DNA of 64,000 nt from Psychroserpens luteolus (GTDB lineage: Bacteria; Bacteroidota; Bacteroidia; Flavobacteriales; Flavobacteriaceae). The notes beneath the pieces were generated by a model, which was given only the letters and a program-made list of their open reading frames with translations, was not told the origin of the DNA and searched no databases. Numbering within the stretch: the stretch's first letter is position 1; the number at the start of each line of letters is the position of its first letter. Below are positions 18,661 through 27,376 of this stretch, in pieces. A program made the translations under genes and the position numbers. The stretch is taken from NCBI RefSeq assembly GCF_021032705.1, contig NZ_JAHVXI010000003.1:62001-126000 (forward strand), read 5' to 3'.

Positions 18661-19215
18661 ATGGTACGCAAAATATTAAAATGGACTTCGATTATTATTA
18701 CAGCTTTAATTGTCATCATATTAATTTATGGCAGCATACAATACTCAAAAGCAAAAGGTATTAATCACTTTATTTCAGAACGCATTGTTGAGGCTCCAAA
18801 AGCTAAAGTGTGGCGCATCATATCAGATGTAGGCAATTACCACAAAGTCACTGCTGCTGGCATTGACGATGTTAAAATAATAGAAGGAGAAGGACTAGGT
18901 TTAAAACGTATATGTGCAGATCAAAACGGAAATAGCTGGGAAGAGACTTGTACCTCATGGATTCCCGAAAAAGAATTTGGTTTTGAAGTTAATACACAAA
19001 AGGAAGACTATCCTCTTCCCTTCAAATCTCTTTCTGCAATCTGGAAAATAGATGCTATTAGTCCTAACAAAACTAAAATTACCATAGACATGAGCTATGA
19101 GTTTAAAAATGCATTCTTAGGTGGTTTATTTCTGAATTTAGGAGAAAAACAAGCCAAGAAAGATTCCAATTTTTTATTAGACAATTGGCAAAAAATGGCC
19201 GAAAACAATCAATAA
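18661..19215 (+). CDS. SRPBCC (START-like) family protein with N-terminal membrane anchor
   Basis: 184 residues. A single N-terminal hydrophobic helix (WTSIIITALIVIILIYGSI) is followed by a ~145-residue START/polyketide-cyclase-like fold: ISERIVEAPKAKVWRIISDVGNYHKV at the start, a Trp-rich middle, and a long C-terminal helix. Such proteins bind hydrophobic ligands. The anchor suggests the domain sits on the periplasmic face of the inner membrane. It is 15 bases upstream of the secreted VOC fusion gene, so the two are probably co-transcribed. The ligand is unknown. Confidence 0.8.
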   Translation: MVRKILKWTSIIITALIVIILIYGSIQYSKAKGINHFISERIVEAPKAKVWRIISDVGNYHKVTAAGIDDVKIIEGEGLGLKRICADQNGNSWEETCTSWIPEKEFGFEVNTQKEDYPLPFKSLSAIWKIDAISPNKTKITIDMSYEFKNAFLGGLFLNLGEKQAKKDSNFLLDNWQKMAENNQ

Positions 19216-19230
19216 ATAAAACTTAAACTT

Positions 19231-20106
19231 ATGAAAAACACAATGAAATTTATACTACTATTATGTATATCGCAAACTCTGGCGCAAACCTCAAATACTA
19301 TTCCTGAATGGTTCCAAAAGAACATGGAAGGTTCTATTGGGACTTGGGTTGCTGATAATGCTGAATATAAAAATGAAAATGAACCTATGACAAGCTACGC
19401 TATGGATTGGAAATGGGGCATTGGAAAAACGTCTATAATTGGTGAACTCTATGGTTATATTGACGACAAAAAAGTTGGTCCATTTTGGGAGTTTAGACAA
19501 TACTGGGATTTTAAAAAAAACGAGGGTATACTATTACAATATGGAAGCGATGGCACTGTTGGTATTGGTCCGTTAAAACAAATATCGGATAGCGAAACCG
19601 AATTAACACAGGTATTTACAACCCCTTCTGGAGTTTCTAAAACTCACGGACATCGGTCTAGCTTAAAACCAAATACACTAAAAGTGAGTTCATTTACTAT
19701 TGATGCCAATGAAAAATGGACTGTAAATAGATCGTATACTTGGAAGCTTTCAAAAGCAAAAAAAACCAACGAATTAGGTCAGCTATCATTATCTCTTAAC
19801 GTTAAAAATATCAAAGCCTCCTATTCCTTTTATAAAAAGTTAGGATTTAAAAAACTAGAAGGCAACCTAGATCAAAACTGGGTGGTTTTATCAGATGGCA
19901 ATTCAAAAATTGGATTATTCCAAGGGATGTTTCCAAACAATACCATTACATTTAATCCTATAGATGCGCGAGAACTATATAAAATAGCAACCTCTAAAAA
20001 CTTACCTGTTGTTATGAAAACAGGAATGGATAAAAAAGACGGTAAAGCATCATTTATGATCACAGATCCAGATGGCAATCCCATTTTAATTGACCAACAT
20101 AAGTAA
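19231..20106 (+). CDS. exported fusion of a DUF1579-like domain and a VOC domain
   Basis: 291 residues. A signal peptide (MKFILLLCISQTLAQ) precedes a beta-rich domain of ~150 residues (GSIGTWVADNAEY, MDWKWGIGKTSIIGELYG, VGPFWEFRQYWD) that resembles DUF1579/lipocalin-like modules. The last ~115 residues are a VOC domain starting LSLSLNVKNIKASYSFYKKL and ending DPDGNPILIDQH. This domain is a clear paralogue of the stand-alone VOC protein at 3707-4078, sharing GLFQGMF, TFNP and the C-terminal motif. An exported VOC domain fused to this module is unusual. It follows the SRPBCC gene by 15 bases. Function not established. Confidence 0.75.
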   Translation: MKNTMKFILLLCISQTLAQTSNTIPEWFQKNMEGSIGTWVADNAEYKNENEPMTSYAMDWKWGIGKTSIIGELYGYIDDKKVGPFWEFRQYWDFKKNEGILLQYGSDGTVGIGPLKQISDSETELTQVFTTPSGVSKTHGHRSSLKPNTLKVSSFTIDANEKWTVNRSYTWKLSKAKKTNELGQLSLSLNVKNIKASYSFYKKLGFKKLEGNLDQNWVVLSDGNSKIGLFQGMFPNNTITFNPIDARELYKIATSKNLPVVMKTGMDKKDGKASFMITDPDGNPILIDQHK

Positions 20107-20115
20107 GAGATTATG

Positions 20116-21201
20116 CTAGTTTGGAAATAAACTTTTATCTAAACCTGGGACAATACGCAATGCATTTTTGTAATACACTTTTTTAAGCACTTCGTCTGGT
20201 AAATCTAAACCATACATCGGCCAAAAGGCATGGTATTTTTTATGATATGGAAAGTATTCATCAGCACTTTCCAAAACTCTAAAATACGTTGGAAACTCAT
20301 TGGGTTTCCAACTGTCTTTTCCGAATAGAATTCGGTCTTGATATTTGATAAAAAAAGCTTTTGCGAAGCGAGGTTGTCTGCCCAATTCGGCTATAATAGC
20401 ACCAATGCCAACATTCATATTTGGCATCTCATCTAATAATTTACCAAGATGCCCTAAGTTATTAGCAAACCAGCCCATATGTGCATTGATAAATGTCGTG
20501 TTTGGATGCGCTTTAAACATATTGTGTTGCTCTTGTATAATTTGTTCCCAAGGTGCTGGATTATTAGCATCACGTTTGCGACGTGGATGTGTTTTTAATT
20601 CGAGCCATCGCTCATTATCACCATCAAATTCGTCCCAAAATGACTTCGGATCTGCAGCATGAATCAACACCGGAATTCCTAATTCTCCGCAGGTTTTCCA
20701 GATTGGGTTCAATCTTGGGTCATCAATAGCCAAACGCTTACCATCAACATCTGTATTTCTCAACCCCAAACTCTTGTACACTTTGAGTCCGCGTGCACCA
20801 TTTTTTACATCTTCGCGCAACTGCGCTACCTTCTCTTCAATCCAACCCTCTGCTCCTGCTCCTTCAAAATTGATATTACAAAATACAACAAAGCGACCTG
20901 GGAAATTCTTGTTAATATTTGCAACCGACTGTATAAGATCATCTCCCGTTCTTCCACTTAAATTGACCATGATCTTCATATTTAATGTATCCATGGCAGC
21001 AACAACTGGGCTCAAATTTTGAGTAGGCATTCGATATTGATGACCATGAACATCAATAAACGGAAACTTTGCTTTTTTAATAATTTTTCCTGGAACAACA
21101 AGCGTTGATTTTGGGTTATAATCTTCAAAAGATATGTCTTGGGAAAAGGATGAATATGCCGCGAATAATAAAACGCAGAACAAATAGTACTTAGTTTTCA
21201 T
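20116..21201 (-). CDS. exported amidohydrolase-family protein
   Basis: 361 residues with a signal peptide (YYLFCVLLFAAYSSFSQ). The metal-binding HxH of the amidohydrolase TIM barrel is FIDVHGH at residues 48-54. Later ligands are likely in VLIHAADPKSFWDEF and FINAHMGWFANNLGHL, and the final Asp in RILFGKDSW. This fits the amidohydrolase_2 (aminocarboxymuconate decarboxylase-like) group. The enzyme would act in the periplasm; the substrate is unknown. It converges on the VOC fusion gene, with a 9-base gap. Confidence 0.85.
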   Translation of the reverse strand: MKTKYYLFCVLLFAAYSSFSQDISFEDYNPKSTLVVPGKIIKKAKFPFIDVHGHQYRMPTQNLSPVVAAMDTLNMKIMVNLSGRTGDDLIQSVANINKNFPGRFVVFCNINFEGAGAEGWIEEKVAQLREDVKNGARGLKVYKSLGLRNTDVDGKRLAIDDPRLNPIWKTCGELGIPVLIHAADPKSFWDEFDGDNERWLELKTHPRRKRDANNPAPWEQIIQEQHNMFKAHPNTTFINAHMGWFANNLGHLGKLLDEMPNMNVGIGAIIAELGRQPRFAKAFFIKYQDRILFGKDSWKPNEFPTYFRVLESADEYFPYHKKYHAFWPMYGLDLPDEVLKKVYYKNALRIVPGLDKSLFPN

Positions 21202-21278
21202 ATGAAGTGTTTTATGCTTTAAAGTTAAACATCACAAGTGATAGAGCTATAGATTTAGCATGTGTTTAACACAAACTG

Positions 21279-21806
21279 TTAAAACACGCGTCCATAATAA
21301 TTTAAATCTACAATTTCGCCTTTAGTAGTTCTATAATCATTCCGAATCACGCCTTCTAATTCAAAACCACTTTTTAAAATCACAGCGATGCTACCATTAT
21401 TTCTGCTACTAGCGCGACACAAAAGCTTAATGAATTTAAACTCTGCAATAATATGCTCAATAACTAAAGTAGCAGCTTTTGTTGTAATCCCTTGGCCTTG
21501 ATATTCTGCATCTATAAAAAAGCCTAATTCTGCTTTAGGCACATTCCAATCGATATTTTTCACATCTACCAGTCCCACAAACAAATTAGTAGTGAGATCA
21601 ATAACCATGTAAGGCATATAGGTTTTATTTTGAATACGTTGCTCAATTTCTAAACAATAGTTCTTAGTATCCTCTAATGTTAGGGTCTTCGCTACTGTTC
21701 CTGCAAAAAAATCCTCAAGACGAGCTCTGTTTCTATCAATTAAATTGAAAAACGCTTCACTTTCTGTAGGTTGTAATAGATTGATTTTAAAGTGATCAAA
21801 ATTCAT
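21279..21806 (-). CDS. GNAT family N-acetyltransferase (RimJ/RimL-like)
   Basis: 175 residues, one GNAT domain of the RimJ/RimL type. It has the usual FVGLVDVKNIDWNVPKAELGFFI strand region, the acetyl-CoA loop EYQGQGITTKAA (Q/R-x-x-G-x-G/A type), and the C-terminal RNNGSIAVILKSGFELEGVIRND. Targets in this group are ribosomal protein N-termini, antibiotics or small amines; nothing here decides between them. It is last in a three-gene minus-strand run with the S41 peptidase gene (3 bases upstream) and the DinB gene. Confidence 0.88.
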   Translation of the reverse strand: MNFDHFKINLLQPTESEAFFNLIDRNRARLEDFFAGTVAKTLTLEDTKNYCLEIEQRIQNKTYMPYMVIDLTTNLFVGLVDVKNIDWNVPKAELGFFIDAEYQGQGITTKAATLVIEHIIAEFKFIKLLCRASSRNNGSIAVILKSGFELEGVIRNDYRTTKGEIVDLNYYGRVF

Positions 21807-21809
21807 TAT

Positions 21810-22817
21810 TTAATTATTATTTATCCAGTTAATAGCCTCTGTTAACGCAGCTTCTGTAGCACTAAATTGGTCAGGGCTTAATTGCTCTCCAAATACATTT
21901 AAATCTCTATCTGCAAAATAATGGGTTGTAAGGAGAAGTCTAGCATTATCGCTCAAGGTGAATGGCGTGTTAGCGGTTGAAAGCCCGCAAGTAAAGTCTC
22001 CAAATGTTCTCGTATTTGGTCTACTAATAAAACTAACGGCAATAGCCTCGCCAGAACTTGCCACACCATTATCTAATAAGACAGCAACTTTCGGATTTGG
22101 ATTTGCCAATTCGTACGCTGGTTCTAACGACATCACTACTGTTCCGTCAATAAATGATGAATTATTGTCAAACCCAAATGCGATTTCATTTTGATCTGGA
22201 TCAACAAAATAACCAGATGTACCATTACCCAAAACAGGTCCAATTCCTGTTAGCATAGGCCACATATTTCCACCAGTATTTGCTCTTAAATCTACAATCC
22301 AAGCTTCTATATTGAGTCCGTCTTGAGATTGAATTTGAGTCCGTATATTTTCGGCAAAGGCAATACCATCACTGCCAGCAGAACCATTAAAATTAGAGAC
22401 TTTTACATAACCAATATGACTTGGAACCTCAACATTATCAAATGCCGTACCTTCACAGATGACGCTATTTGGATTCACATATTGCTCATTTGAACCAATA
22501 TAAAAACTGTGATTATCACCTAATAACTCAAGAGCCTTTAATATTCCTGGATAAGTATCTTGTATGGTTTGTGCATTGTTTTCTAACTCTGTAAATGCTT
22601 CGGTTCTTAAATTGTTCCAATCAATTGTGTATTTATTAATCGAGTTGTCTTGCATAATATTAATCACCTGATTAAGGTAATTTCTCGCAACTACAGACAC
22701 ATTGTCAATAGTATCGATTTCTGAGGTGGAGTCTCCTGCCGATGGTGCAATGTCACTCTTACTGCACGAAAAGAGAACAAGTATGAATAGCGTATATATT
22801 TTAATTTTTTTGGTCAT
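21810..22817 (-). CDS. S41 family peptidase, lipoprotein
   Basis: 335 residues. The N-terminal LFILVLFSCSKSD is a lipobox, with the lipid-bearing Cys followed by SKSD. The S41 (tail-specific protease/TSP) fold is visible: GDNHSFYIG before the core, then IEAWIVDLRANTGGNMWPML and the catalytic Ser in VASSGEAIAVSFI. No PDZ domain is evident between the N-terminal helix region and the core. It should act in the periplasm or at the outer membrane. Its start overlaps the stop of the DinB gene (TAATG), indicating coupling. Substrates unknown. Confidence 0.88.
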   Translation of the reverse strand: MTKKIKIYTLFILVLFSCSKSDIAPSAGDSTSEIDTIDNVSVVARNYLNQVINIMQDNSINKYTIDWNNLRTEAFTELENNAQTIQDTYPGILKALELLGDNHSFYIGSNEQYVNPNSVICEGTAFDNVEVPSHIGYVKVSNFNGSAGSDGIAFAENIRTQIQSQDGLNIEAWIVDLRANTGGNMWPMLTGIGPVLGNGTSGYFVDPDQNEIAFGFDNNSSFIDGTVVMSLEPAYELANPNPKVAVLLDNGVASSGEAIAVSFISRPNTRTFGDFTCGLSTANTPFTLSDNARLLLTTHYFADRDLNVFGEQLSPDQFSATEAALTEAINWINNN

Positions 22818-23263
22818 TATGAATCTAGTAATCGTCTATGATAATTGATTTGCCCTAAATGATAAGATAAATGCATTACTAAATGCACTAGAAAGTATTC
22901 GGTGGTCATAGTATCTTCAAATACACGGCGTTTATATTCTTTTTGTAAATCACTTTCTGTAAGACCTTTTAACACCCTTGAAACAACAATAATGGTATCA
23001 TCTACTTGTTTGATTAAGTCTTCACGAGGCACATCCTTAAGTGAAAACTCTAAATCACGTTGTCTTACATATCCCGAATTACCAATGGTCTCTCCAATAA
23101 AATGATTAAGATTTCCAACGATATGCAAACATAGATTTCCAGCAGAATTAGATATGTCTTTTGTTACTAACCACAGCTTTTTTTCATCTGTATATAAACT
23201 GACTTCTGTTTTTAATTGGTTTAAATCTCTGGTATACAATTTTATTAATGTATCTGTAAGCAT
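22817..23263 (-). CDS. DinB-family (DUF1572-like) protein
   Basis: 148 residues, a single four-helix bundle of the DinB/YfiT type. The three metal-binding histidines are probably in LCLHIVGNLNHFIGE and HLVMHLSYHLGQINYHRRLL. Relatives bind a divalent metal and include thiol transferases such as bacillithiol S-transferases, but the activity here is unknown. It is first in a coupled run with the S41 peptidase and GNAT genes. The 203-base gap upstream is shared with the divergent DUF1579 gene. Confidence 0.85.
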   Translation of the reverse strand: MLTDTLIKLYTRDLNQLKTEVSLYTDEKKLWLVTKDISNSAGNLCLHIVGNLNHFIGETIGNSGYVRQRDLEFSLKDVPREDLIKQVDDTIIVVSRVLKGLTESDLQKEYKRRVFEDTMTTEYFLVHLVMHLSYHLGQINYHRRLLDS

Positions 23264-23466
23264 ATTGAGTTTAGTTATAAAATGATTCTATAAAAATATA
23301 CAATAATCGCTAATGTTTCGATACAAAGATTTAGAATATATTTTAAATAATAATACGTCTTAATTATCAAGATTTATTAATTAAAAAATCCAACATCAAC
23401 AACATCTAACAGCTGTTCGTAATAATTTTAATATCTTTATAAGTATTAATTCTAATCCTTACCAAT

Positions 23467-24030
23467 ATGAAAAAATTACTCGTATTAATAGTATTACTTG
23501 TGTTTTGTGCCAATGGATATGCGCAAACACCAGAAGAGATGAAAGCGTGGCAAGAACATATGACGCCAGGAAAATATCATAAGTGGCTGTCTTCTTTTGA
23601 TGGCGAATGGAATGGTGATGTAAAAATGTGGATGGATCCATCACAACCACCTGTTGCTTCAAAAATGTCTACAAAAAATGAAATGATTATGAATGGTCTT
23701 TACCAAAGATCTACGCATTCCGGAAATATGATGGGTATGCCTTTTAAAGGTGAAGGTATGATTGGTTATGATAATTCTAAAAAGGAGTTTATCAATACAT
23801 GGATAGATAATATGGGAAGTGGTATTATGATTATGAAAGGTACTTTAGATGAAACAGGAAAGATCTTACTTACCGAAGGCACTATGACCGACCCAATGTC
23901 TGGAAAAGATATGGGCATCAAACAAATATTGACGCATATCTCTGAAGACAAGCACCATTTCGAAATGTATATGATTGTAGGTAAAGAGGAAATGAAAACT
24001 ATGGAAATCACCTATACGCGAAAGAAATAA
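23467..24030 (+). CDS. exported DUF1579 family protein
   Basis: 187 residues with a signal peptide (KKLLVLIVLLVFCANGYAQ). The mature ~165 residues are the DUF1579 domain: HKWLSSFDGEWNGDVKMWMD, MNGLYQRSTHSGNMMGMPFKGEGM and IGYDNSKKEFINTWIDNMG are characteristic. The sequence is strikingly rich in methionine. Family function is unknown. The fold is predicted to be a small beta-barrel and the protein is probably periplasmic. A -7-like TAtcTTTa lies at 23432-23439 and an intrinsic terminator follows at 24055. Confidence 0.85.
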   Translation: MKKLLVLIVLLVFCANGYAQTPEEMKAWQEHMTPGKYHKWLSSFDGEWNGDVKMWMDPSQPPVASKMSTKNEMIMNGLYQRSTHSGNMMGMPFKGEGMIGYDNSKKEFINTWIDNMGSGIMIMKGTLDETGKILLTEGTMTDPMSGKDMGIKQILTHISEDKHHFEMYMIVGKEEMKTMEITYTRKK

Positions 24031-24054
24031 AATCAATTAGTATTTAACATAATG

Positions 24055-24080
24055 AAAACTCCCGAAATTGGGAGTTTTTT
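24055..24080 (+). terminator. intrinsic terminator
   Basis: A 9-bp stem AAAACTCCC/GGGAGTTTT (24055-24063 with 24070-24078) with a six-base loop is followed by a T run. It lies 25 bases past the DUF1579 stop at 24030 and separates that gene from the MFS gene. Confidence 0.85.
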
Positions 24081-24142
24081 TATGCAAAAAATAATTAAGA
24101 GGAGTTTATGAAATCATTCCCTTTTCATAAAAGTAATCCTAG

Positions 24143-24150
24143 TATCTTTG
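24143..24150 (+). promoter_or_regulatory. -7 box directly upstream of the MFS start codon
   Basis: TATCTTTG is a perfect TAnnTTTG match. The ATG begins at 24155, only four bases after the box, so a start site at the usual distance would fall at or next to the start codon. No clear TTG -33 box was found upstream. Confidence 0.5.
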
Positions 24151-24154
24151 CGCA

Positions 24155-25363
24155 ATGCAAAATAAACCAACCTTTAAATTTGAATTTATTGCACTCATGG
24201 CATCACTGATGTCTATTGTTGCCTTATCTATTGATGCTTTATTGCCTGCATTACCAGAAATTGGAAACACATTAAACGTGAGTGATCCAAGCGATAATCA
24301 ACTATTAATTACGATGATCTTTTTGGGTTTAGGTTTCGGGCAATTAGTATTTGGTCCTTTATCTGATAGCTTCGGAAGAAAACCTATGGTCTATTTTGGT
24401 TTTGGAGTTTTTGTAATCGCCAGTATTATTTGTGTGACTACAAAGAGTTTAGACATGATGATTCTTGGGCGAATCTTACAAGGCATAGGTCTCTCCTCGC
24501 CTAGAACTATCGCAATTGCTATGACTAGAGATACTTATAGTGGCGATTTTATGGCTAAGATACTATCCATCATTGTGATGTTCTTTATTTTGGTTCCCAT
24601 TGTTGCGCCTACTTTCGGGCAATTATTACTCGATTTTTTCAATTGGCAAGCCATCTTTAATGCTAACCTAATTATTGGTTTAATCATTGTGCTTTGGTTT
24701 TGGAGACGCCAACCAGAGACTTTAGAAAAAACCAACCGAATTAAATTCTCATCGTCCATATTTATTTCTGGAACTAAAGAATTTTTACGGTATAGAGAGG
24801 CTATTGCTTTTACACTTGTTTCTGGTTTTATTACAGGATCATTTATGGTATACCTTAGTACCTCTCAACAAATATTTCAAGAGCAATACCAACTAGGTGA
24901 TATATTCCCTTATATTTTTGCAAGTACAGCCTTTTCGGTTGGCTTTGCTACGTTTACCAATAGCAGACTCGTAATTAGGTTTGGTGCATTTAATATAGCC
25001 TATACAGCTACCATTGCTTATGCAGTCATTTCGATTTTGTATGTGGTTCTGTTTTATTCTGGGAACAATCCTAGTGTAGGTGTACTCATCACCTTTTTCT
25101 TATTACAATTTTTTGCTGTAGGCTTTCTCTTCGGAAATTTACGCTCATTGGCTATGGAGCCTTTAGGTCATATTGCAGGTATTGGTGCAGCAATAAACGG
25201 ATTTGTGTCTACTGTGATGGCCGTTCCTATAGCGAACTATATCGGAAGTTTTGTCAAAACCTCAGTACTCCCTTTATTTATTGGGTTTTCCATTTTTGGA
25301 ATCTTGTCGTTGTTGGTGTTTTTAGCTGTAAAACGAAGACGACGCATCATCTTTGAAGCTTAA
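24155..25363 (+). CDS. Bcr/CflA-type multidrug efflux MFS transporter
   Basis: 402 residues, twelve hydrophobic helices. The MFS motif A in the 2-3 loop reads GPLSDSFGRKPMVYFGF. The Bcr/CflA group pattern is visible: ALSIDALLPALPEIG in helix 1, DNQLLITMIFLGLGFGQLVFGPLSD, and the antiporter-type helix RILQGIGLSSPRTIAIAM. It probably exports drugs or small amphipathic compounds by proton antiport. The next in-frame ATG would remove part of helix 1, which supports the ATG at 24155 even though it lies four bases from a strong -7 box. Confidence 0.9.
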   Translation: MQNKPTFKFEFIALMASLMSIVALSIDALLPALPEIGNTLNVSDPSDNQLLITMIFLGLGFGQLVFGPLSDSFGRKPMVYFGFGVFVIASIICVTTKSLDMMILGRILQGIGLSSPRTIAIAMTRDTYSGDFMAKILSIIVMFFILVPIVAPTFGQLLLDFFNWQAIFNANLIIGLIIVLWFWRRQPETLEKTNRIKFSSSIFISGTKEFLRYREAIAFTLVSGFITGSFMVYLSTSQQIFQEQYQLGDIFPYIFASTAFSVGFATFTNSRLVIRFGAFNIAYTATIAYAVISILYVVLFYSGNNPSVGVLITFFLLQFFAVGFLFGNLRSLAMEPLGHIAGIGAAINGFVSTVMAVPIANYIGSFVKTSVLPLFIGFSIFGILSLLVFLAVKRRRRIIFEA

Positions 25364-25370
25364 TAAATAC

Positions 25371-25460
25371 CGCATTAGTGATGGAGCCATTGTTGGAGCT
25401 CATCTTTGATAACGACTGGTGAGAGCGCGACGTTTTGCTTTTTTAAGCAAAAGGGAATGC
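25371..25460. repeat. structured intergenic element, copy 1
   Basis: The gap between convergent genes holds a foldable element. GCATT (25372-25376) can pair with AATGC (25456-25460). Inside, GTTG (25392-25395) pairs with CGAC (25428-25431) and GCTC (25398-25401) with GAGC (25423-25426). TTTTGCTT/AAGCAAAA (25433-25440, 25445-25452) forms a separate hairpin. A ~28-base part around GATGGAGCCATTGTTGG closely matches the element at 35871-35937. It resembles repeat elements I recall from other flavobacterial genomes, but I cannot identify it. Confidence 0.55.
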
Positions 25461-25465
25461 CCAAA

Positions 25466-27373
25466 TCACATAGCATTGTCTTTAATGTCTTGAACAACTT
25501 CTGGATTAAGAAGCGTACTAATATCTCCTAAGTTATCGGCATCTTTATGTGCAATTTTACGAAGGATACGACGCATGATCTTACCACTACGTGTTTTTGG
25601 AAGTCCGTTAGTAAATTGAATGGTATCCAACTTAGCTATTGGTCCAATTTGCTCGGTAATAATCTGGTTGATCTCTTTCCTCAGGTTATCATGATTTCTA
25701 CCTTCACCAGTATCTTTTAAAGTCACATAACCATATAAAGCATTGCCTTTAATATCATGAGGAAAACCAACTATAGCGCTTTCGGCTACTGCTGGATGTT
25801 CGTTTATAGCATCTTCAATTGGAGCTGTACCTAAGTTATGACCAGATACAATAATCACATCATCAACACGACCTGTAATCCTGTAGTATCCAACTTCATC
25901 GCGTAAAGCACCATCACCAGTAAAATACATCTTTTCAAATGCCGAAAAATACGTGTCTTTATAACGTTGATGATTTCCCCAAATGGTACGTGCCATACTA
26001 GGCCAAGGAAACTTCACACATAAACGACCATCTACTTGGTTTCCGTTTATTTCATTTCCATTTCCATCCATTAAAGCGGGTTGAATTCCTGGAAATGGCA
26101 AGGTTGCATAGGTTGGTTTTGTTGGTGTTGCAAATGGAATAGGTGTAATCATAATACCTCCTGTTTCGGTTTGCCACCACGTATCGACAATAGGTGCTTT
26201 CTTCTTGCCTACATTATCATCATACCAATGCCAAGCTTCTTCATTAATAGGTTCACCAACCGTTCCTAAAACTTTTAAAGAGGATAGGTCATATTTCTCT
26301 AAATGAGAAACGCCTTCTTTTGCTAAAGCCCTAATCGCTGTAGGTGCTGTATAAAATTGTGTGATCTTATGCTTTTCTACAATCTCCCAAAAGCGTCCAA
26401 AATCTGGATAACTTGGCACACCTTCAAACATGACAGTCGTTGCTCCATTAGCTAAAGGACCATAAACAATATAACTATGCCCTGTGATCCAACCAATATC
26501 GGCTGTACACCAATACACATCTTCTTCTTTATACTGAAATACATTTTTAAAAGTATAGGCACTATAGATCATATAACCAGCTGTAGAATGCACCATCCCT
26601 TTGGGTTGCCCTGTTGATCCAGAAGTATACAAAATGAATAACGGATCTTCGGCGTCCATCACTTCAGGAGGGAAATCGATGTATGCCTCATCAAGAAGTG
26701 GTTGCAGCCAATGGTCTCTACCCTCTTTCATATTGACATCAGATTGTATGCGTTTAGCGACTAAAACTGTATCTACGCATGAACAGTGCTCTAAGGCATC
26801 ATCTACAATTCCTTTTAAATCGATTGTTTTGGCGCCTCGGTAAGACCCATCGCTAGTGATAACCATTTTACAATCTGAATCATTGATTCTAGTTGCTAAA
26901 GCCTGTGCAGAAAATCCGGCAAATACGACCGAATGTATAGCACCAATACGAGCACAAGCCAAAACTGAAATCGCTAATTCGGGAATCATTGGTAAATAAA
27001 TACAAACACGATCTCCTTTATTAACACCTTGTTCTTTTAACACATTTGCAAATCGGCAAACACGTTCATGCAACTGTTTGTATGTAATATGTTGAGCACC
27101 TTCATTTGGAGTATTGGGCTCAAAAAGAATAGCCGTTTTGTCACCTCTGGTATGCAAATGTCTGTCAATACAATTTTCGGTAATGTTCAATTTCCCACCA
27201 TTAAACCACTTGACCTCAGGTTTAGAGAAATCCCATTGTAGCACCTTGTCCCATTTTTTGCGCCACATAAAATGTTCTTCGGCAATTTCTTCCCAAAACA
27301 ACTCTGGGTTTCTAACAGACTTCCGATAGACTTGAAAATATTCTTCAAGGTTTTTAATATGGTAATTACTCAT
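25466..27373 (-). CDS. acs: acetyl-CoA synthetase (acetate--CoA ligase)
   Basis: 635 residues, standard Acs length. It makes acetyl-CoA from acetate, ATP and CoA through acetyl-AMP. The AMP-binding P-loop is LYTSGSTGQPKGMVHST, the acetate-pocket tryptophan motif is TWWQTETGG, and the hinge region is YRITGRVDDVIIVSGHNLG. The C-terminal lysine that is usually acetylated lies in TRSGKIMRRILRKI. It starts 3 bases after the sodium:solute symporter stop, the classic pairing of an acetate permease with Acs, which supports scavenging of acetate. It is the last gene of the operon beginning at 30759. Confidence 0.96.
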   Translation of the reverse strand: MSNYHIKNLEEYFQVYRKSVRNPELFWEEIAEEHFMWRKKWDKVLQWDFSKPEVKWFNGGKLNITENCIDRHLHTRGDKTAILFEPNTPNEGAQHITYKQLHERVCRFANVLKEQGVNKGDRVCIYLPMIPELAISVLACARIGAIHSVVFAGFSAQALATRINDSDCKMVITSDGSYRGAKTIDLKGIVDDALEHCSCVDTVLVAKRIQSDVNMKEGRDHWLQPLLDEAYIDFPPEVMDAEDPLFILYTSGSTGQPKGMVHSTAGYMIYSAYTFKNVFQYKEEDVYWCTADIGWITGHSYIVYGPLANGATTVMFEGVPSYPDFGRFWEIVEKHKITQFYTAPTAIRALAKEGVSHLEKYDLSSLKVLGTVGEPINEEAWHWYDDNVGKKKAPIVDTWWQTETGGIMITPIPFATPTKPTYATLPFPGIQPALMDGNGNEINGNQVDGRLCVKFPWPSMARTIWGNHQRYKDTYFSAFEKMYFTGDGALRDEVGYYRITGRVDDVIIVSGHNLGTAPIEDAINEHPAVAESAIVGFPHDIKGNALYGYVTLKDTGEGRNHDNLRKEINQIITEQIGPIAKLDTIQFTNGLPKTRSGKIMRRILRKIAHKDADNLGDISTLLNPEVVQDIKDNAM

Positions 27374-27376
27374 ATA

